DNA of 64,000 nucleotides from Smallanthus sonchifolius (lineage: Eukaryota; Streptophyta; Magnoliopsida; Asterales; Asteraceae). Positions 1 to 10,797 of the stretch are shown here, piece by piece (within the stretch, counting starts at the first letter, position 1; each line of letters begins with the position of its first letter). The notes under the pieces are model-generated. The model made no database searches. It saw only the letters and a program-made list of their open reading frames with translations, and was not told where the DNA came from. The translations under genes and the position numbers were made by a program. The stretch lies in contig CM042046.1 of NCBI GenBank assembly GCA_023525975.1, positions 39,153,501 to 39,217,500 of the forward strand, given 5' to 3'.

Positions 1-331
1 TAATGTAATCTATTAACACATACACTCGTCAAATTGAACAATGTGAATATGTAAATATATGATTAAAGTTTTTTATTTGAATCCTAGCTGGCTATAAAAT
101 TGTTTTCAGTTTGTAGAGTTCATAAAAATATAATTAAACAAATTAATTGATGATAAACACAATTTTAAATTCAAAAATGTGTAGATAAAAATTGAAACAA
201 ATAATTAACTTAGTTGCCAAAAATAGTGAAATTGATTATTAATAGGAGAGAGAGGCGAAAAAATGAGAATGAGAAGGCCTAGAATCGTGACAAATGTCCT
301 CCTATTTTACTTGTTTATTATGTAGTATAGA
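1..331 (-). mobile_element. Short non-autonomous Helitron (copy A), 3' end outside window
   Basis: On the - strand this begins with a Helitron-like 5' terminus, TCTATACTACATAATAAAC, whose first base is at 331 and which is preceded by A as expected for insertion between A and T. The body matches the copies at 11209-11706, 60439-60857 and 62915-63319: a shared stretch around 'acacatacactcgtcaaa', the 'gtcac' motif and an 'aataggagagagagg' segment. The hairpin and CTRR 3' terminus would lie to the left of base 1, so the element is cut by the window edge. No coding capacity. Confidence 0.65.
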
Positions 332-911
332 TTACAAAAATCCCAATTAAACTTTTTATACAAACCAAAATTTACCCAACAACTTTTACAAGAGATACCT
401 CCTCTTTCAACTGTTATTGATTTGTTTCAAGAGATTTGACTTGGTTTTTTGGCATCACCCAAATTGTTTTTAGCAATATTGATATTCTAATTTATGAAAA
501 GCAATGTTAAAGATGACAAACAAATACTAAAACATGTTCAATTATTAAGACCAGTTCCAATTCTATACACTTTCTTGTAAGTTCTTCCAATTCCCATTGC
601 ATATATCTTACATGGTTTAATAAAATTTCTAAATGGTTCCAAAATAAACTTACATGGTTTAAAAAGTAATAGTTCCATTTTGTTTCTATATAAATATGAT
701 AATGTATTTATTGTAATTTAATTAACAAACCTTAATACCGGCTAAAACCAACTTGATTACACCTGAATTAATTAACCCGATTAAACATTCTTATATGGTT
801 CGGTATTTGGTCAGATATTCAACGTCAAACAAACCGAGAACCCCGAACCAAATAACCCGATTACCGATTAACCATCCGAGTGACACCCCTACTATGAACC
901 ATACTGAGGGT
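332..911. other. A+T-rich intergenic DNA, no gene seen
   Basis: No convincing reading frame. A sequence ending 'gtgacacccctac' near 880-892 resembles the right terminus of hAT-like elements of the TAGGGGTGTCA type, but no left partner is visible. Confidence 0.5.
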
Positions 912-1130
912 TAGTGGCAGGGGGCGGATTTACCTACACCGGGGGGGTTTCACAGAATCCCTGAGTTTCAAATTTTTTATAGAACGATAGCTAAAAGTAC
1001 TGAGTGAACTCCTTAAAAAATTATGGAGTGAACCCTCTTACAAAGTTTAACAAGTGGTGTAGTGGTTTAGGCTTTAATTTATAACATGGAGGTTGTCTGT
1101 TCGAATCCCTTCACTAATATTTTTTAAAAC
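912..1130 (+). repeat. Degenerate repeat with a tRNA-like segment
   Basis: It starts with the 'gggcggatttacc' terminus also seen near 15118 and is followed by a tRNA-like stretch. An A-box-like 'tggtgtagtggttt' near 1053 and a B-box-like 'tgttcgaatccc' near 1098 are spaced like internal RNA polymerase III promoter boxes. It could be a SINE head or a tRNA pseudogene captured in a MITE. No cloverleaf is convincing and no target duplication was found. Confidence 0.35.
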
Positions 1131-1989
1131 TTTTTTTTTAACCAGATTTCCTATAAGTCTTTAGCAGCTTCTAGGCCTTTTAATAACCAATAGTTGGATA
1201 TAAGATGATGAGCCTTCAACACCTTCTTGTTTTGTTGGGCTACTTTAGCAAGTATAACAAAGAAAAAAAAACGATTATTGAATTAGGGAAAAGAAGCAAC
1301 GCAAAGCAACAGGTCATAACCTCCTCCAACTCTGACTTCCGCCACTGGTTAGTGTTGCTCCCCTGTCGCCGCCGGCAATCGGCCCACTGCACTACTGCGC
1401 TGCCGCCAGTCTCTCCACCACAACCCACGTGTTATTTTACTTTTTATTCCCTTTTGTTTGTTTTGTTTGTTTACTTGTTTGAAAAAGAAAATTAAGGGTT
1501 AATTTAGATGTTAATTTGAGTGTTAGTTTTGAATTTTAGATGTTGATTTAGATTTAAGTGTTAATTTGAATTTGATTCCTAGGTACTGTTATGGATATAT
1601 CAAACCTTGAATCATCATCTTCAAATTGTAAACCGTCTCGAATGAGTTTTCATGGGATCCTTCTAAAAGGAAACCAATTTCATCTAATCATTCAAGTCAA
1701 AAAGATGAAAACTAACAACTATATTTTATTTAATTCATAAAGACTATTTTACTTATATTATATGTGTTTTAATTTCTAATGAATATGTTTTTTTATTATG
1801 TTATCGTATTTTTGTTATTTGATGAACTTTACACGACCCGAACCATCGAACCGACCCGAATTTTTTTATGCCGGCCTTATAATATTGGAGCAACTAAAAA
1901 CAGTCAACTACTCGGAAAAAAATTTATATCTAGTCTTGTATTTTTTTTCTCGGTTCGACACTCTAACCGGCCACCCGCCCTAATAAACC
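1131..1989. other. Intergenic; probable upstream region of the ribosomal-protein gene
   Basis: A+T-rich with a short GC-rich patch (1370-1430). Open frames here have no recognisable protein content. The part adjoining 1990 is the presumed promoter of the downstream gene, but no unambiguous TATA box was assigned. Confidence 0.4.
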
Positions 1990-2123
1990 CATATCGACAA
2001 TTCTAAATCTGTCAATAAACCCTAGTTTTAGAACCGGGCCTGCTCTTCGCCGGCAGTCGGACACTCGCACCTCATCGCCGCCGGCTCTCTCCAAACTCAG
2101 CCTCATCTCGGTCGGAATTACAG
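1990..2123 (+). other. Probable 5'UTR exon of the uL24-type ribosomal-protein gene
   Basis: This GC- and CT-rich island, containing 'aaccctag' and 'cgccgccgg' typical of plant leaders, ends in 'attacag|gtgaaa', a good splice donor at 2124. The next plausible acceptor in front of the start codon is 'tttcag' ending at 6711, followed by 11 bases and the ATG at 6723. The inferred 5'UTR intron is therefore 2124-6711. The transcription start is not resolved. Joining this exon to the gene is inference from splice signals and position. Confidence 0.5.
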
Positions 2124-3000
2124 GTGAAACGTGAAATCATCTGTTCTATGTGTCATATATTCTGATTGCCTTTCGATTTTGGGGGTTTTATAATTAGTTT
2201 ATGTGTGTGTATATGTGGATATTCGATTTTGTGCTGAAAGGTCTCAATTGCACATTATTTAATGTTTCTGATCAGATGTGTTCTGATGCTTAAAAACTGC
2301 ATTTCTGTATTACTTGGGTAATTGGATTATTGATTGATAGGTGACAATGATAAGGGGCAAAATTCGCACATAGTGTAAAGATGCATTTCAAAGCTTCAAG
2401 TGTTATCATTATTAGGTTTGGTGTGTTCTTGTTTGATTTACAGTTCTTAACCAAATGAGTATGTTAATATAGGTATATAACATTAATTTCTTTCCTGTAA
2501 AGTGCATACTTGGGTATGATTAATATTACATTAATAAACCTTGTTAACTGTTATCCGATCCGCAGGTAATTGCCTTGTTTCGGGTCGGTTTGTTAGGGTA
2601 TCATCTGAAACGTTTCGGTTTCGGATAGTTAAAAGGGGTATTTAAGTTTAACAAACCGATCTGTAAGCACTTTTAGGGTTAAACAAAGAATGGGATAAGT
2701 ACTATGACTATACTCCTATAGAAAATACGGTGGGGGGAACATATATTATTAAATATTCTTTAGGGAGAAAAATGTTATCGACGACATTTTAAGGGACAAA
2801 AGTATCGATATAGTGTGACTAAAGTTTCAATTTTGTATCTTTATGCACAGAAGGCAGGCTCTCCAAATTGGTATTTGTTTAAATTTTGAAAAAATTGCGT
2901 GTATGAGATTGTGTTTACATCATTAGCTATTAATTGTTGATATTTGATTTGTACGTGTAGTTTGGGGCAAATATTTTCAGATGATAACATTCTTCTCCTT

Positions 3001-3153
3001 GGTTATTGAATTAGCGATTCCTTCGATTGTGACACCATTTGCACTCTACTTTTATTTGTATTATTTGTTCTGTATACATACATGTATACTATCTACAAAT
3101 AAAAGTAGAGTGCAAATGGTGTCATAATCTAAGGAATCACTAATTCCATAACC
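3001..3153. repeat. Fold-back element, arms of about 60 bp
   Basis: Bases 3001-3060 and 3094-3153 are near-perfect inverted repeats starting with 'ggttattgaattag' and ending with 'ctaattccataacc', with about 33 bp between the arms. The transcript would form a long hairpin inside the 5'UTR intron. No clear target duplication was found, so it may be a MITE or a hairpin-RNA source. Confidence 0.7.
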
Positions 3154-3406
3154 ATTTGTGTTGATTTGTTTCTTCTGTATCCTGAGTTATTCTAGTAAGA
3201 TTTGCAGCTGCATGTACTCGGTTTATTGATGGATGTTTGATGAGAACTTGTATTTTTAATTTGAATAAATTTAGCAAGAAATTGACGCCTTACGATCATG
3301 TCAAAATGTTCCCTCTATGTCAATACTAATATTATGTACTTGTATGTTTATTTCTGTCTGTTTTTTGAGTTGCTTAAGATTATTACACAATTTTAGCAGT
3401 AGGTAC

Positions 3407-3694
3407 TGTTGGGTTCGAAGGCCTTTAGGCCTATTAGGGTTAAGTTGGCTAGTAGGGCCGGCTTAGTTTCTAAGCGGGCCTACTATTTGGGTTTCTTGTT
3501 CCCTAAGTCATTTAACCTAATTGTTCTCTATTTAAGTCGTGTCTATGTAATTGTAAAAGGTGTGCACTGAAATATAATAAGATCCCTAGTTGCAAAGTGG
3601 ATGTAGGTCTACCGACCGAACCACTATAATTCTCGTGTTCTCTTTATTGCTTTTTCGTGTGTGTGTGATTGTGTTCCGCTGCGTATACCTAACA
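3407..3694 (+). repeat. 5' LTR of the gag-only Copia
   Basis: 288 bp, TG...CA bounded. 'ctatttaag' near 3528-3536 is a TATA-like element, followed by the presumed R/U5 region. Almost identical to 5793-6078. Confidence 0.92.
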
Positions 3695-3696
3695 AC

Positions 3697-3708
3697 TGGT
3701 ATCAGAGC
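3697..3708 (+). promoter_or_regulatory. Primer-binding site (tRNA-iMet)
   Basis: TGGTATCAGAGC, the complement of the plant initiator tRNA-Met 3' end, begins two bases after the 5' LTR. Confidence 0.9.
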
Positions 3709-4054
3709 CGGAGGCTCTCAGTTCTCTGTTCGATCTTCCTACCAGTCGATCGTGTATCAGAGATTTAATCATACATCACGTTCGCGATTAGGGTTTCTGG
3801 TAACCCTGAGTCGTTTTCTCTGCCAAGCCACCGTCGCCGCCGATTAGGGTTCCCATTCTTTGGGCCGCCATCACCGCCGCGATTAGGGTACAACCCTAGA
3901 ATCGCAGCCGCCGATTTCTGTTGCTGATCGACTGCTGCTGCTGATCGATTGCTACTGCTGATCTATTCTATCGATTTTTTTTAATCGATTGACAGTTTTT
4001 TTTATCAACTTTAGAACTTGATTACTTTGATCTTTTAATTTTTCGTTTGACACT

Positions 4055-5611
4055 ATGGGCGAAGACGGGAAATTGGTGATTGAAAAGTTCAACGGGTCTG
4101 ACTTTAGTTGGTGGAAAATGCAAATAGAGGCATTACTAGGGCAAAAGGATTTAGATGTGGTACTTGAAGAGAAACCTGAGAAGATAGAAAAAGCTGAGGA
4201 AACTTTGTGGAATGCCAAGGACAAAAAGGCTAGAGGGGCTATCATACTGGCGTTATCGAGGAGCGTTGCTTTTAACATCATGTCTGAAACCACGACTCGT
4301 GGTATGATGTCGGCTCTCTCGAACATGTATGAGAAGCCGTCTGCATCCAACAAAGTGTTCCTGATGAGAGAACTGTTCACAATGAGAATGAAAGAGGGAA
4401 GTTCAGTGACCGAGCACATTAACAATCTGAACTCACTGTTGGCTAGAATATCATCTGCTGGAACGAAGTTTGATAATGAGACCAAGGCTGTAATTTTGCT
4501 ATCATCACTGCCTGACAGTTGGTCTGGAACAGTGACAGCTGTCACCAACTCTGTAGGGCCTGATGGTTTAACATTTGAAAAGATGCGTGACTTGGTATTG
4601 GGTGAAGATGTTCGCCGTAGGAATACTGCAGGCTCTTCTTCTGAGATGTTACATGTTGGCAGGGGAAGGGATAATAGTAGGAATAGTGGGAGCAGCAAGG
4701 ATCAGAGCAGGAGCTCGTCTAGGGCTCGTCCTAGTGTGCGTTGTTGGGATTGTAATGAGAAGGGACATTTCAGGAGTCAATGTCCGAAGAAGAATTCTAG
4801 TGGATTGAACACTGCTGGAAATGTATCGGACGATGATGCGTTGATACTGTGTGTTGAAAGCAGGGTGGAATCTTGGGTCATGGATTCCGGTGCATCATTC
4901 CATGCTACCCATAGCAATGATGGCATGCGGAATGTTAAAGTAGGCGATTTTGGGAAGGTTAGGCTGGGAAATGGTGATGTTCTTGAGGTGAATGGCTTGG
5001 GAGATTTGGATCTGATTACTGCTTTGGGTACTACTTGGACCTTGAATGACGTCAGAATTATTCCAAAGCTTGAAACGAAGTTGATCTCCGTTGGGCAATT
5101 GGATGAACAGGGTTTAGACGTGAAGTTTGGCGGTGGTAAGTGGAAGGTTCTGAAGAATAATCTCGTGATAGCTAGGGGATTCAAGAAGGGGTCGCTATAC
5201 ATGGTACCTGTTCCGTCTGGGGAAGTGACCACCCCTATTAAGACGAACACTAAAGTCGGGCTCGCCGATTCGACAGTTAAACGAGTCAAGTTTGCAGAAA
5301 GGGACTCTGGGACTTCAGGAAATTCGGTTGAGCGTATTCGGAGGTCTGAACGTGTACGGGATTTTGGTGACAGTGGGAGCACGAGGGGTGTTCCGACACA
5401 GTCTGAAAATCGACGTTGGGTTCGGAAGACTAAAGTTCCGAATGAAATCTCTCCTGTTATGATTCTGCTAGTGGGGAGTGTTCCTCTGAGGATTCCTGTA
5501 TCTGATGATTCGAGTCTATGGGAATCAGTTGGGATTGAGGATGTAAAGACGGAGTCTTTTGAGACTGGGTTGAAGTCATCTGGGGCTTCAACCGGCCCAT
5601 CAGGTTACTGA
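4055..5611 (+). CDS. Copia Gag-protease polyprotein lacking integrase and reverse transcriptase
   Basis: A 518-aa uninterrupted ORF. Residues about 10-200 are a UBN2/Copia-type Gag (N-terminal FNGSDFSWWKMQIEALL, later MRELFTMRMKEG). Residues 230-243 form a CX2CX4HX4C zinc knuckle (C230, C233, H238, C243). D277-S-G-A is the aspartic protease active-site motif, followed by a GAG-pre-integrase-like part ending near KKGSLYMV. It then passes directly into a charged tail (VKRVKFAERDSG, RRSERVRDFG) resembling the linker that normally follows integrase. I infer an in-frame internal deletion of the integrase core and everything through RNase H. The frame has stayed open, which fits either recent insertion or selection for trans-acting Gag. 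The start is the first ATG in the frame after the leader. Confidence 0.9.
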   Translation: MGEDGKLVIEKFNGSDFSWWKMQIEALLGQKDLDVVLEEKPEKIEKAEETLWNAKDKKARGAIILALSRSVAFNIMSETTTRGMMSALSNMYEKPSASNKVFLMRELFTMRMKEGSSVTEHINNLNSLLARISSAGTKFDNETKAVILLSSLPDSWSGTVTAVTNSVGPDGLTFEKMRDLVLGEDVRRRNTAGSSSEMLHVGRGRDNSRNSGSSKDQSRSSSRARPSVRCWDCNEKGHFRSQCPKKNSSGLNTAGNVSDDDALILCVESRVESWVMDSGASFHATHSNDGMRNVKVGDFGKVRLGNGDVLEVNGLGDLDLITALGTTWTLNDVRIIPKLETKLISVGQLDEQGLDVKFGGGKWKVLKNNLVIARGFKKGSLYMVPVPSGEVTTPIKTNTKVGLADSTVKRVKFAERDSGTSGNSVERIRRSERVRDFGDSGSTRGVPTQSENRRWVRKTKVPNEISPVMILLVGSVPLRIPVSDDSSLWESVGIEDVKTESFETGLKSSGASTGPSGY

Positions 5612-5781
5612 TGTGTTTGGGCCGACTGCAACTAGGTGAAAATGGGATGTGTGGATTGAAGTTCGTTTGTTCATTAAGAGCTGTACCTGAAGACTTCTGT
5701 TCCTGTTACCGATTACTGTTTACTGAAGACATGGACTGTTGTGTACTCGTTGGCGCACTTGGTGTTTATCGCAAGGCCTTC

Positions 5782-5792
5782 GAGTGGGAGAT
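5782..5792 (+). promoter_or_regulatory. Polypurine tract of the gag-only Copia
   Basis: 'gagtgggagat' lies immediately upstream of the 3' LTR, where plus-strand priming would occur. Confidence 0.75.
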
Positions 5793-6078
5793 TGTTGGGT
5801 TCGAAGGCCTTTAGGCCTATTAGGGTTAAGTTGGCTAGTAGGGCCGACTTAGTTTCTAAGCGGGCCTACTATTTGGGTTTCTTGTTCCCTAAGTCATTTA
5901 ACCTAATTGTTCTCTATTTAAGTCGTGTCTATGTAATTGTAAAAGGTGTGCACTGAAATATAATAAGATCCCTAGTTGCAAAGTGGATGTAGGTCTACCG
6001 ACCGAACCACTATAATTCTCGTGCTCTTTATTGCTTTTTCGTGTGTGTGTGATTGTGTTCCGCTGCGTATACCTAACA
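5793..6078 (+). repeat. 3' LTR of the gag-only Copia
   Basis: 286 bp, almost identical to the 5' LTR. The differences seen are g/a at the 'gggccg(g/a)ctt' site and loss of two bases in 'gtgttctcttt'. Confidence 0.92.
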
Positions 6079-6266
6079 GGTACCATGTTTAGTTTGATAG
6101 TTTTGAAGTGAGTAATGTGGAGACAACAATTGGATCCTTATTTATGGTTATGATAACTTTTTTGTCAATATTTTTTTTAGATCGTCTTGTTCGTATACAT
6201 GTGTTCTCAGTTCGTACCCAAAGTTTTTGGTCTTTTTTTAGAAATAATAGATAACAAGTAAAACAA

Positions 6267-6288
6267 ACACACACACACACACACACAC
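6267..6288. repeat. (AC)n microsatellite
   Basis: About 11 AC units in the 5'UTR intron. Confidence 0.95.
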
Positions 6289-6465
6289 GTATCTCTATAG
6301 TGTATAATTTCTAATCTGATTCTTCGGTTAGAGGCTGTGGTTTGTTGAGTCTGTAAAAGGAAAATCCTTTTACTCTGTTACCAGTACATTAAAAAAGTGT
6401 TATGAGTTCCAGAGTTAGGCTAAAATCAAGAATACATATTGTTTATTTTAAGTTATTTGCAAGGA

Positions 6466-6617
6466 GTTTTTAAAAGTCTTACTTTTGGCATATTATCAAA
6501 TCTCTAGAATTATTTGAACTTTTTGCATTTTTTTGTTGATTTTGATGTCTGTAAGTTTTTAAAAGTCTTACTTTTGGCATATTATCAAATTTCTAGAATT
6601 ATTTGAACTTTTTGCAT
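6466..6617 (+). repeat. Direct duplication, about 63 bp
   Basis: Bases 6466-6528 and 6555-6617 are nearly identical copies beginning 'gtttttaaaagtcttac' and ending 'gaactttttgcat', separated by about 26 bp. They lie just upstream of the last acceptor of the 5'UTR intron. Confidence 0.9.
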
Positions 6618-6722
6618 ATTAATTGATAATTCATATAAGTTCCATATTAAATATAAGAATCATATTTTGTTTTGATAGCCTAAGTGGTGTCTTCTTGAAT
6701 GTTAATTTCAGACTGTCACATA

Positions 6723-8152
6723 ATGGGATGGAAAGCAGCTCAAAAGCTCATACATCACTGGAAGATTTTGAGAGGAGATAATGTAAAAGATAATACATTT
6801 ATCTTTCACAGTAAAAATTTTCACTTTTAACAGTTTTTTTTTTGCTGATGCTTGAGTTAATCTTTTTTTATTACAGGTGATGATTATTAGGGGCAAAGAT
6901 AGGGGTGAAACTGGCACTATTAAACGTGTCATTCGCTCTCAGAATCGTGTTATTGTTGAGGGAAAGAACTTGGTGATTAATCTTTCAATCCCAATCTTCA
7001 TTTTTGTTAACTTAAGATATTTTATAGAGATGTGACGCTTAATGTGATATGAATTTGATCTGTTTCATGTTTACTCGTTTTGGATAAAACATATCTGCAG
7101 GTGAAGAAGCATATAAAGCAAGGGCAAGGCCATGAAGGTGGGATATTTACAGTAGAGGCCCCTCTTCACGTCTCAAATGTTCAAATTGTTGATCCAGTGA
7201 CCGGGTATGATTACTTTAATGAGTACAAGGTTTCATATTTGTTGCGTTTTGACCATTGCATCGGTAAGATGAATATTGATGCGTTCTCTTTACAGGCAGC
7301 CTTGTAAGGTTGGAATACGGTATCAAGAAGATGGCACTAAAGTAAGAGTTTCAAGGGGTATTGGAGCATCCGGGTCAATCATTCCTCGTCCCGAGATTTT
7401 GATGATAAGGACTACTCCACGCCCAACAATTGGTAATTTTTATACATATATGTTTGTGTTATTCCATCTGGATTTACATAGAAGTAGGGCTGTAAATGAG
7501 CCAAACCAGGTTGGGGTCGTGTTCAGGCTCGAAGTTACGAGCTGAAATGTCTCGAGCTTGGTTCGTCAGTGTTGTAAAAATCGCGCCTAGGCGGCGCCTA
7601 GGCGCCGATTAGTCGCTAGGCGGCGGGTCGACGATTAATTTTGGCCAAATCGGACTAAAAATCGCTAATCGGAAAAATTGGGTCAAAATCGGGCCTAGGC
7701 GGACCTAGTCGGCCAAAAATCGGCCACTTCCCGTTTTTCCGGTGATATTCCGGTAGGGTTCCGGCGAGATTCCGGCAGGTTCCGGCGAGATTCCGGCGAC
7801 TTTCAGGCAAATTTCCGGCGATTTTCAGTCTAGTTTTTGTAATTTCCAGCTTCTTTAAAAAATGTGTGTGTGTATATATATAATTTTGAAAATTACATAT
7901 AAAAATGTGTGTATATATATAAAAAACTGAAAATTACATATAAAAATTCCAATCCGATTAATCCCGCCTAGGCCCCGATTAATCCCGCCTAGGCCTAGGC
8001 CCCACCCCACCGCCCGACTAGCGCCTAGCGATTTTTACAACCATGTGGTTCGTAAAAAGCTTAAGCCAACTCGTTTATCTTTAAAATTTTGTTTTTTGTA
8101 TCAAAACAAAAACTAATGTATATCTAACATGCATATAATGCAGAGCCAAACG

Positions 8153-8183
<31 letters not shown>

Positions 8184-9292
8184 TTAAAATTTAGGCTTAT
8201 AGGCTCGTTTACAAACAAGCTGATTTCTAGCGAGCTTCGAGCGAAGAGCTTTTTTAACAGCCCTATGTAGAAGTGGTCATTTCGACCCATTTACTTATTA
8301 ATGGGTTGATTAGGGTTTAGTTCTATCTCTAATGGGTCAAAGAGGTAAAATAAAGAAAATGGCAGCTAGTAAGTGGAAACATGTCAAATGGGTTGAAAGT
8401 TGCAAAGTGTATTTCTTGCCTGAATTCTTATGAATCATTTTTTATAAGAAAGTTAAATTATAGCTGAAGTAATATAGTTTTTGTAATCATATCTGACATA
8501 CCGACTATTTAAAAATTGTGGACTACAGGTGTTTCATGTCAATCCAGCCTTGCCTGGCTTAAAAAGTACCCCCTTTGACCTCAGACCATATGGGGTCTGT
8601 TGTGGCCCTTCAGCTTATGCTAATTTGAACCGGCATTTTTATGTTTTTGAACAATTACTTACAGGACCCAGTAGCAAATTACGTTCAACTAAACATTGTT
8701 CAAGTTTGACCCAACCAAAACTTGATCATAAGTAAATACATTTTGATAACTTTTAGGACTGGAAAGTGGAAACACTCGATTATCCTTCAAGTCGAGTTTA
8801 TATAAACTTCATCTTGATTCCTTATACGTTTCAAGCTCATATTTGTACTCGGACTAGATAAAGTTCAACTAAAATTAATCAATAGAATAAAAACTCAAAA
8901 ACGTATGCATGCTATTATTGAAATAATATAGATGACACCCTAACTAACAAAAAATATACCAAAGTGCCCGTCACCAGGCGGTACCAAGGTGTGTTGACAA
9001 AAATGCGTAGATTTAGGATGTGTGGGTTACCTATTCTAAAAAAACTAACAAAAAATATACATTTTTTTGACAAAGTGATTTGGGTAAAACCCTATCCAAT
9101 GTGTACCAAAAATTTACCCGTTTGATGAACCCGCCACCCAATTTCTACCTCTACTTGTAACATTCCATAGGATTTTAATTTTTTTTGTTTGTTTTTGTTT
9201 TTGCAACAGCTGGTCCCAAGGATACTCCTATAGAGCTGGCGCAGGAGAAGACATATGATTCTAAAACCGGCAAGGGCATGCCAGATCTTTAA
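6723..9292 (+). CDS. KOW-domain uL24-type organellar (probably mitochondrial) 50S ribosomal protein L24
   Basis: Five coding exons: 6723-6782, 6877-6972, 7101-7204, 7296-7432 and 9210-9292. All introns are GT-AG, and the exons join to exactly 480 nt (159 aa plus TAA). The protein opens MGWKAAQKLIHHWKILRGDN, and a KOW motif follows at about residues 21-50 (VMIIRGKDRGETGTIKRV), the RNA-binding element of L24/uL24 that contacts 23S-type rRNA during large-subunit assembly. The C-terminal half (PLHVSNVQIVDPVTG, ASGSIIPRPEIL, SKTGKGMPDL) matches the plant KOW-domain L24 family as I know it, and the length is normal for that family. No classical transit peptide is obvious, so mitochondrial location is family knowledge, not seen. 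Intron 4 (7433-9209) contains nested MITEs. The inferred 4.6-kb 5'UTR intron holds the gag-only Copia. Confidence 0.93.
7495..8275. mobile_element. hAT-like MITE in intron 4, with another TIR element inside
   Basis: Left end TAGGGCTGTAAATGAG, right end TTAACAGCCCTA. The flanking 8-mers catagaag (7487-7494) and tgtagaag (8276-8283) match at 6 of 8 positions, as a decayed hAT duplication would. The interior includes the second element at 7571-8041 and a (TA)n run near 8157-8180. Confidence 0.7.
7571..8041. mobile_element. TIR element with 'gttgtaaaaatcgc' termini
   Basis: The inverted ends gttgtaaaaatcgc and gcgatttttacaac are perfect over 14 bp. The GC-rich subterminal parts repeat 'cgcctaggcg' and 'cgattaatcccgcctaggc'. 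It sits inside the hAT-like MITE. No coding capacity; target duplication not resolved. Confidence 0.75.
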
Positions 9293-10250
9293 GCAACTCT
9301 TGTTTTCTTAATGCATTTGCCATCTTTTTGCGTTCCTTTTAACGGTAAGTTTCAAAAAACTTTCAACAAAACATGTTTGACATTGTTAGTAAAGTTAATT
9401 CGGTTGGTGGAGAACGCTGGGTCATCACAAAAATGTTAGTTAAGTTCTGCATTCTAGGTTGTTGTCACATTGTTTTTACAAATTAACATTGATTCAAATG
9501 AAACGGTTTATCCACCATGTAATAAAGCTTTTGTCATTCTATCAGTTACATTTTATTTCCAATTTTAGTACTTTTAAGTTGAATTGTGCTTTTGTCCAAA
9601 TTACATACAAATTCACATCTCTTCTAGTCTTTGACCAATACAAGCTTGGTTTTAAAAGTGTAAGGTGTTCCGAGACGTTTAGGTCCTGAAAACCAAGGCG
9701 TGAGGTGCTTGATGTGTGTATGTATATTATTTATAAGTTAACTTAAGATTATTTATGTTAAGAAGCTATATGTATAAACCTAAATACTATATAGAGCCAA
9801 AAAAAAAGCTAAACATTACAGTTTAATTATACTTGTATATAGAAAAAGAATATTAAAAGATACATCACGTATGCAAGGTGTTTGTTATTAAAAGATACCC
9901 GAGGTGTTTGTTATTAAAAGATAACCAACATGTCATGATACTCTCACTGTAGAGGTTTGCAAAAGGTGTTTGTGCTCGGTCTTTGCATAAGGTAAACGAG
10001 TCGAGCTGAGTTCGGCTGGTTTAACTTAAAAGAGTTCGACGCTTATGTTGACAACACTTTGGCAAATGTTTATGATGACCAACAAATTTGGCTAATGTTG
10101 ACCTTCGACTAACTTTTTATGCAGACAAAGGTGTAAGCTAACCCTACTAGTCAATGTATAAACTTAAAGTTATTTTTTAAGACTTGAACCATGTTTGAAG
10201 TATCTAGATTTAGTTAAATTTATATACGCATGCACTCCTGATTTCACGTT
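9293..10250. other. 3' flank of the ribosomal-protein gene, intergenic
   Basis: Presumed 3'UTR and A+T-rich intergenic DNA. Short frames show no recognisable protein. A direct repeat 'aggtgtttgttattaaaagata' occurs twice near 9877-9922. Confidence 0.5.
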
Positions 10251-10720
10251 TAGGGCTGTAAATGAACCGAACCGACCACACAAGGTGTTGTTCGTGTTCG
10301 TCCGTTAAGCTTTTATGGGAAAAATGAACAGTTCACGAATACAAAAATGAAAGAAATTTCACCTTTGTGTTTGTTTGTTAAGGAAATGAATTTGTTCGTG
10401 TTCGTTTGTTAAGTAAATGAATTTGTTTGTGTTCATTTGCTAACATTATAAACGAACACAAATTAACATAAACAATCACAAACGAACATATAATAGTTTA
10501 ATTTTAATGGTAAAAATTAAAAAATTACTAAGAATTTGTAACAAACGAACATAAACAAATGAACATAAACGAACAGATTAACCGAACGTTCACGAACACT
10601 ATTGAGCGAACTCGAACGAACAAAGCTTCTTTATTCATGTTCGTTCATTTATTAAACAAATGAACGTAAACGTATTTCCTGTCGAATGGTTCGCTGAATG
10701 TTCAATTCGTTTACAGCCTA
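10251..10720. mobile_element. hAT-like MITE (TAGGGCTGTAAA termini)
   Basis: 470 bp. Left TAGGGCTGTAAATGAACCG, right CGTTTACAGCCTA. Flanking 8-mers ttcacgtt and ttcacatc agree at 6 of 8. The interior is rich in 'cgaacataaac' and 'gttcgtttgtt' inverted motifs. Related to 7495-8275 and to sequence near 58818-59022. Confidence 0.7.
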
Positions 10721-10797
10721 TTCACATCTTTTAACTTGTATTATAAGTTGACTTAAAATCCCTTTGGTACCATATGTAAATCTAGTTATATTAAAGA

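Larger units (their letters stand above)
3407..6078 (+). mobile_element. Non-autonomous Copia (TNT1/Tork-like) LTR element encoding gag-protease only
   Basis: The 2,672-bp element is flanked by the 5-bp target duplication ggtac (3402-3406 and 6079-6083). Its LTRs begin TGTTGGG and end CCTAACA. By eye they differ by one substitution and one 2-bp indel over about 286 bp, so insertion was recent. A tRNA-iMet primer-binding site follows the 5' LTR and a purine tract precedes the 3' LTR. Between them is one intact ORF (4055-5611) with Gag, zinc knuckle, protease and GAG-pre-integrase segments; the integrase core, reverse transcriptase and RNase H are missing. The element lies in the same orientation as the host gene, within its inferred 5'UTR intron. 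Mobility would need enzymes supplied by an autonomous relative. Confidence 0.93.

Noticed and set aside
1045..1117. tRNA gene
   Set aside because: A- and B-box-like motifs are present but no stable cloverleaf or intact acceptor stem could be drawn; more likely a SINE or tRNA relic.
4777..5382. 201-codon - strand frame
   Set aside because: Antisense shadow of the intact Copia Gag-protease ORF.
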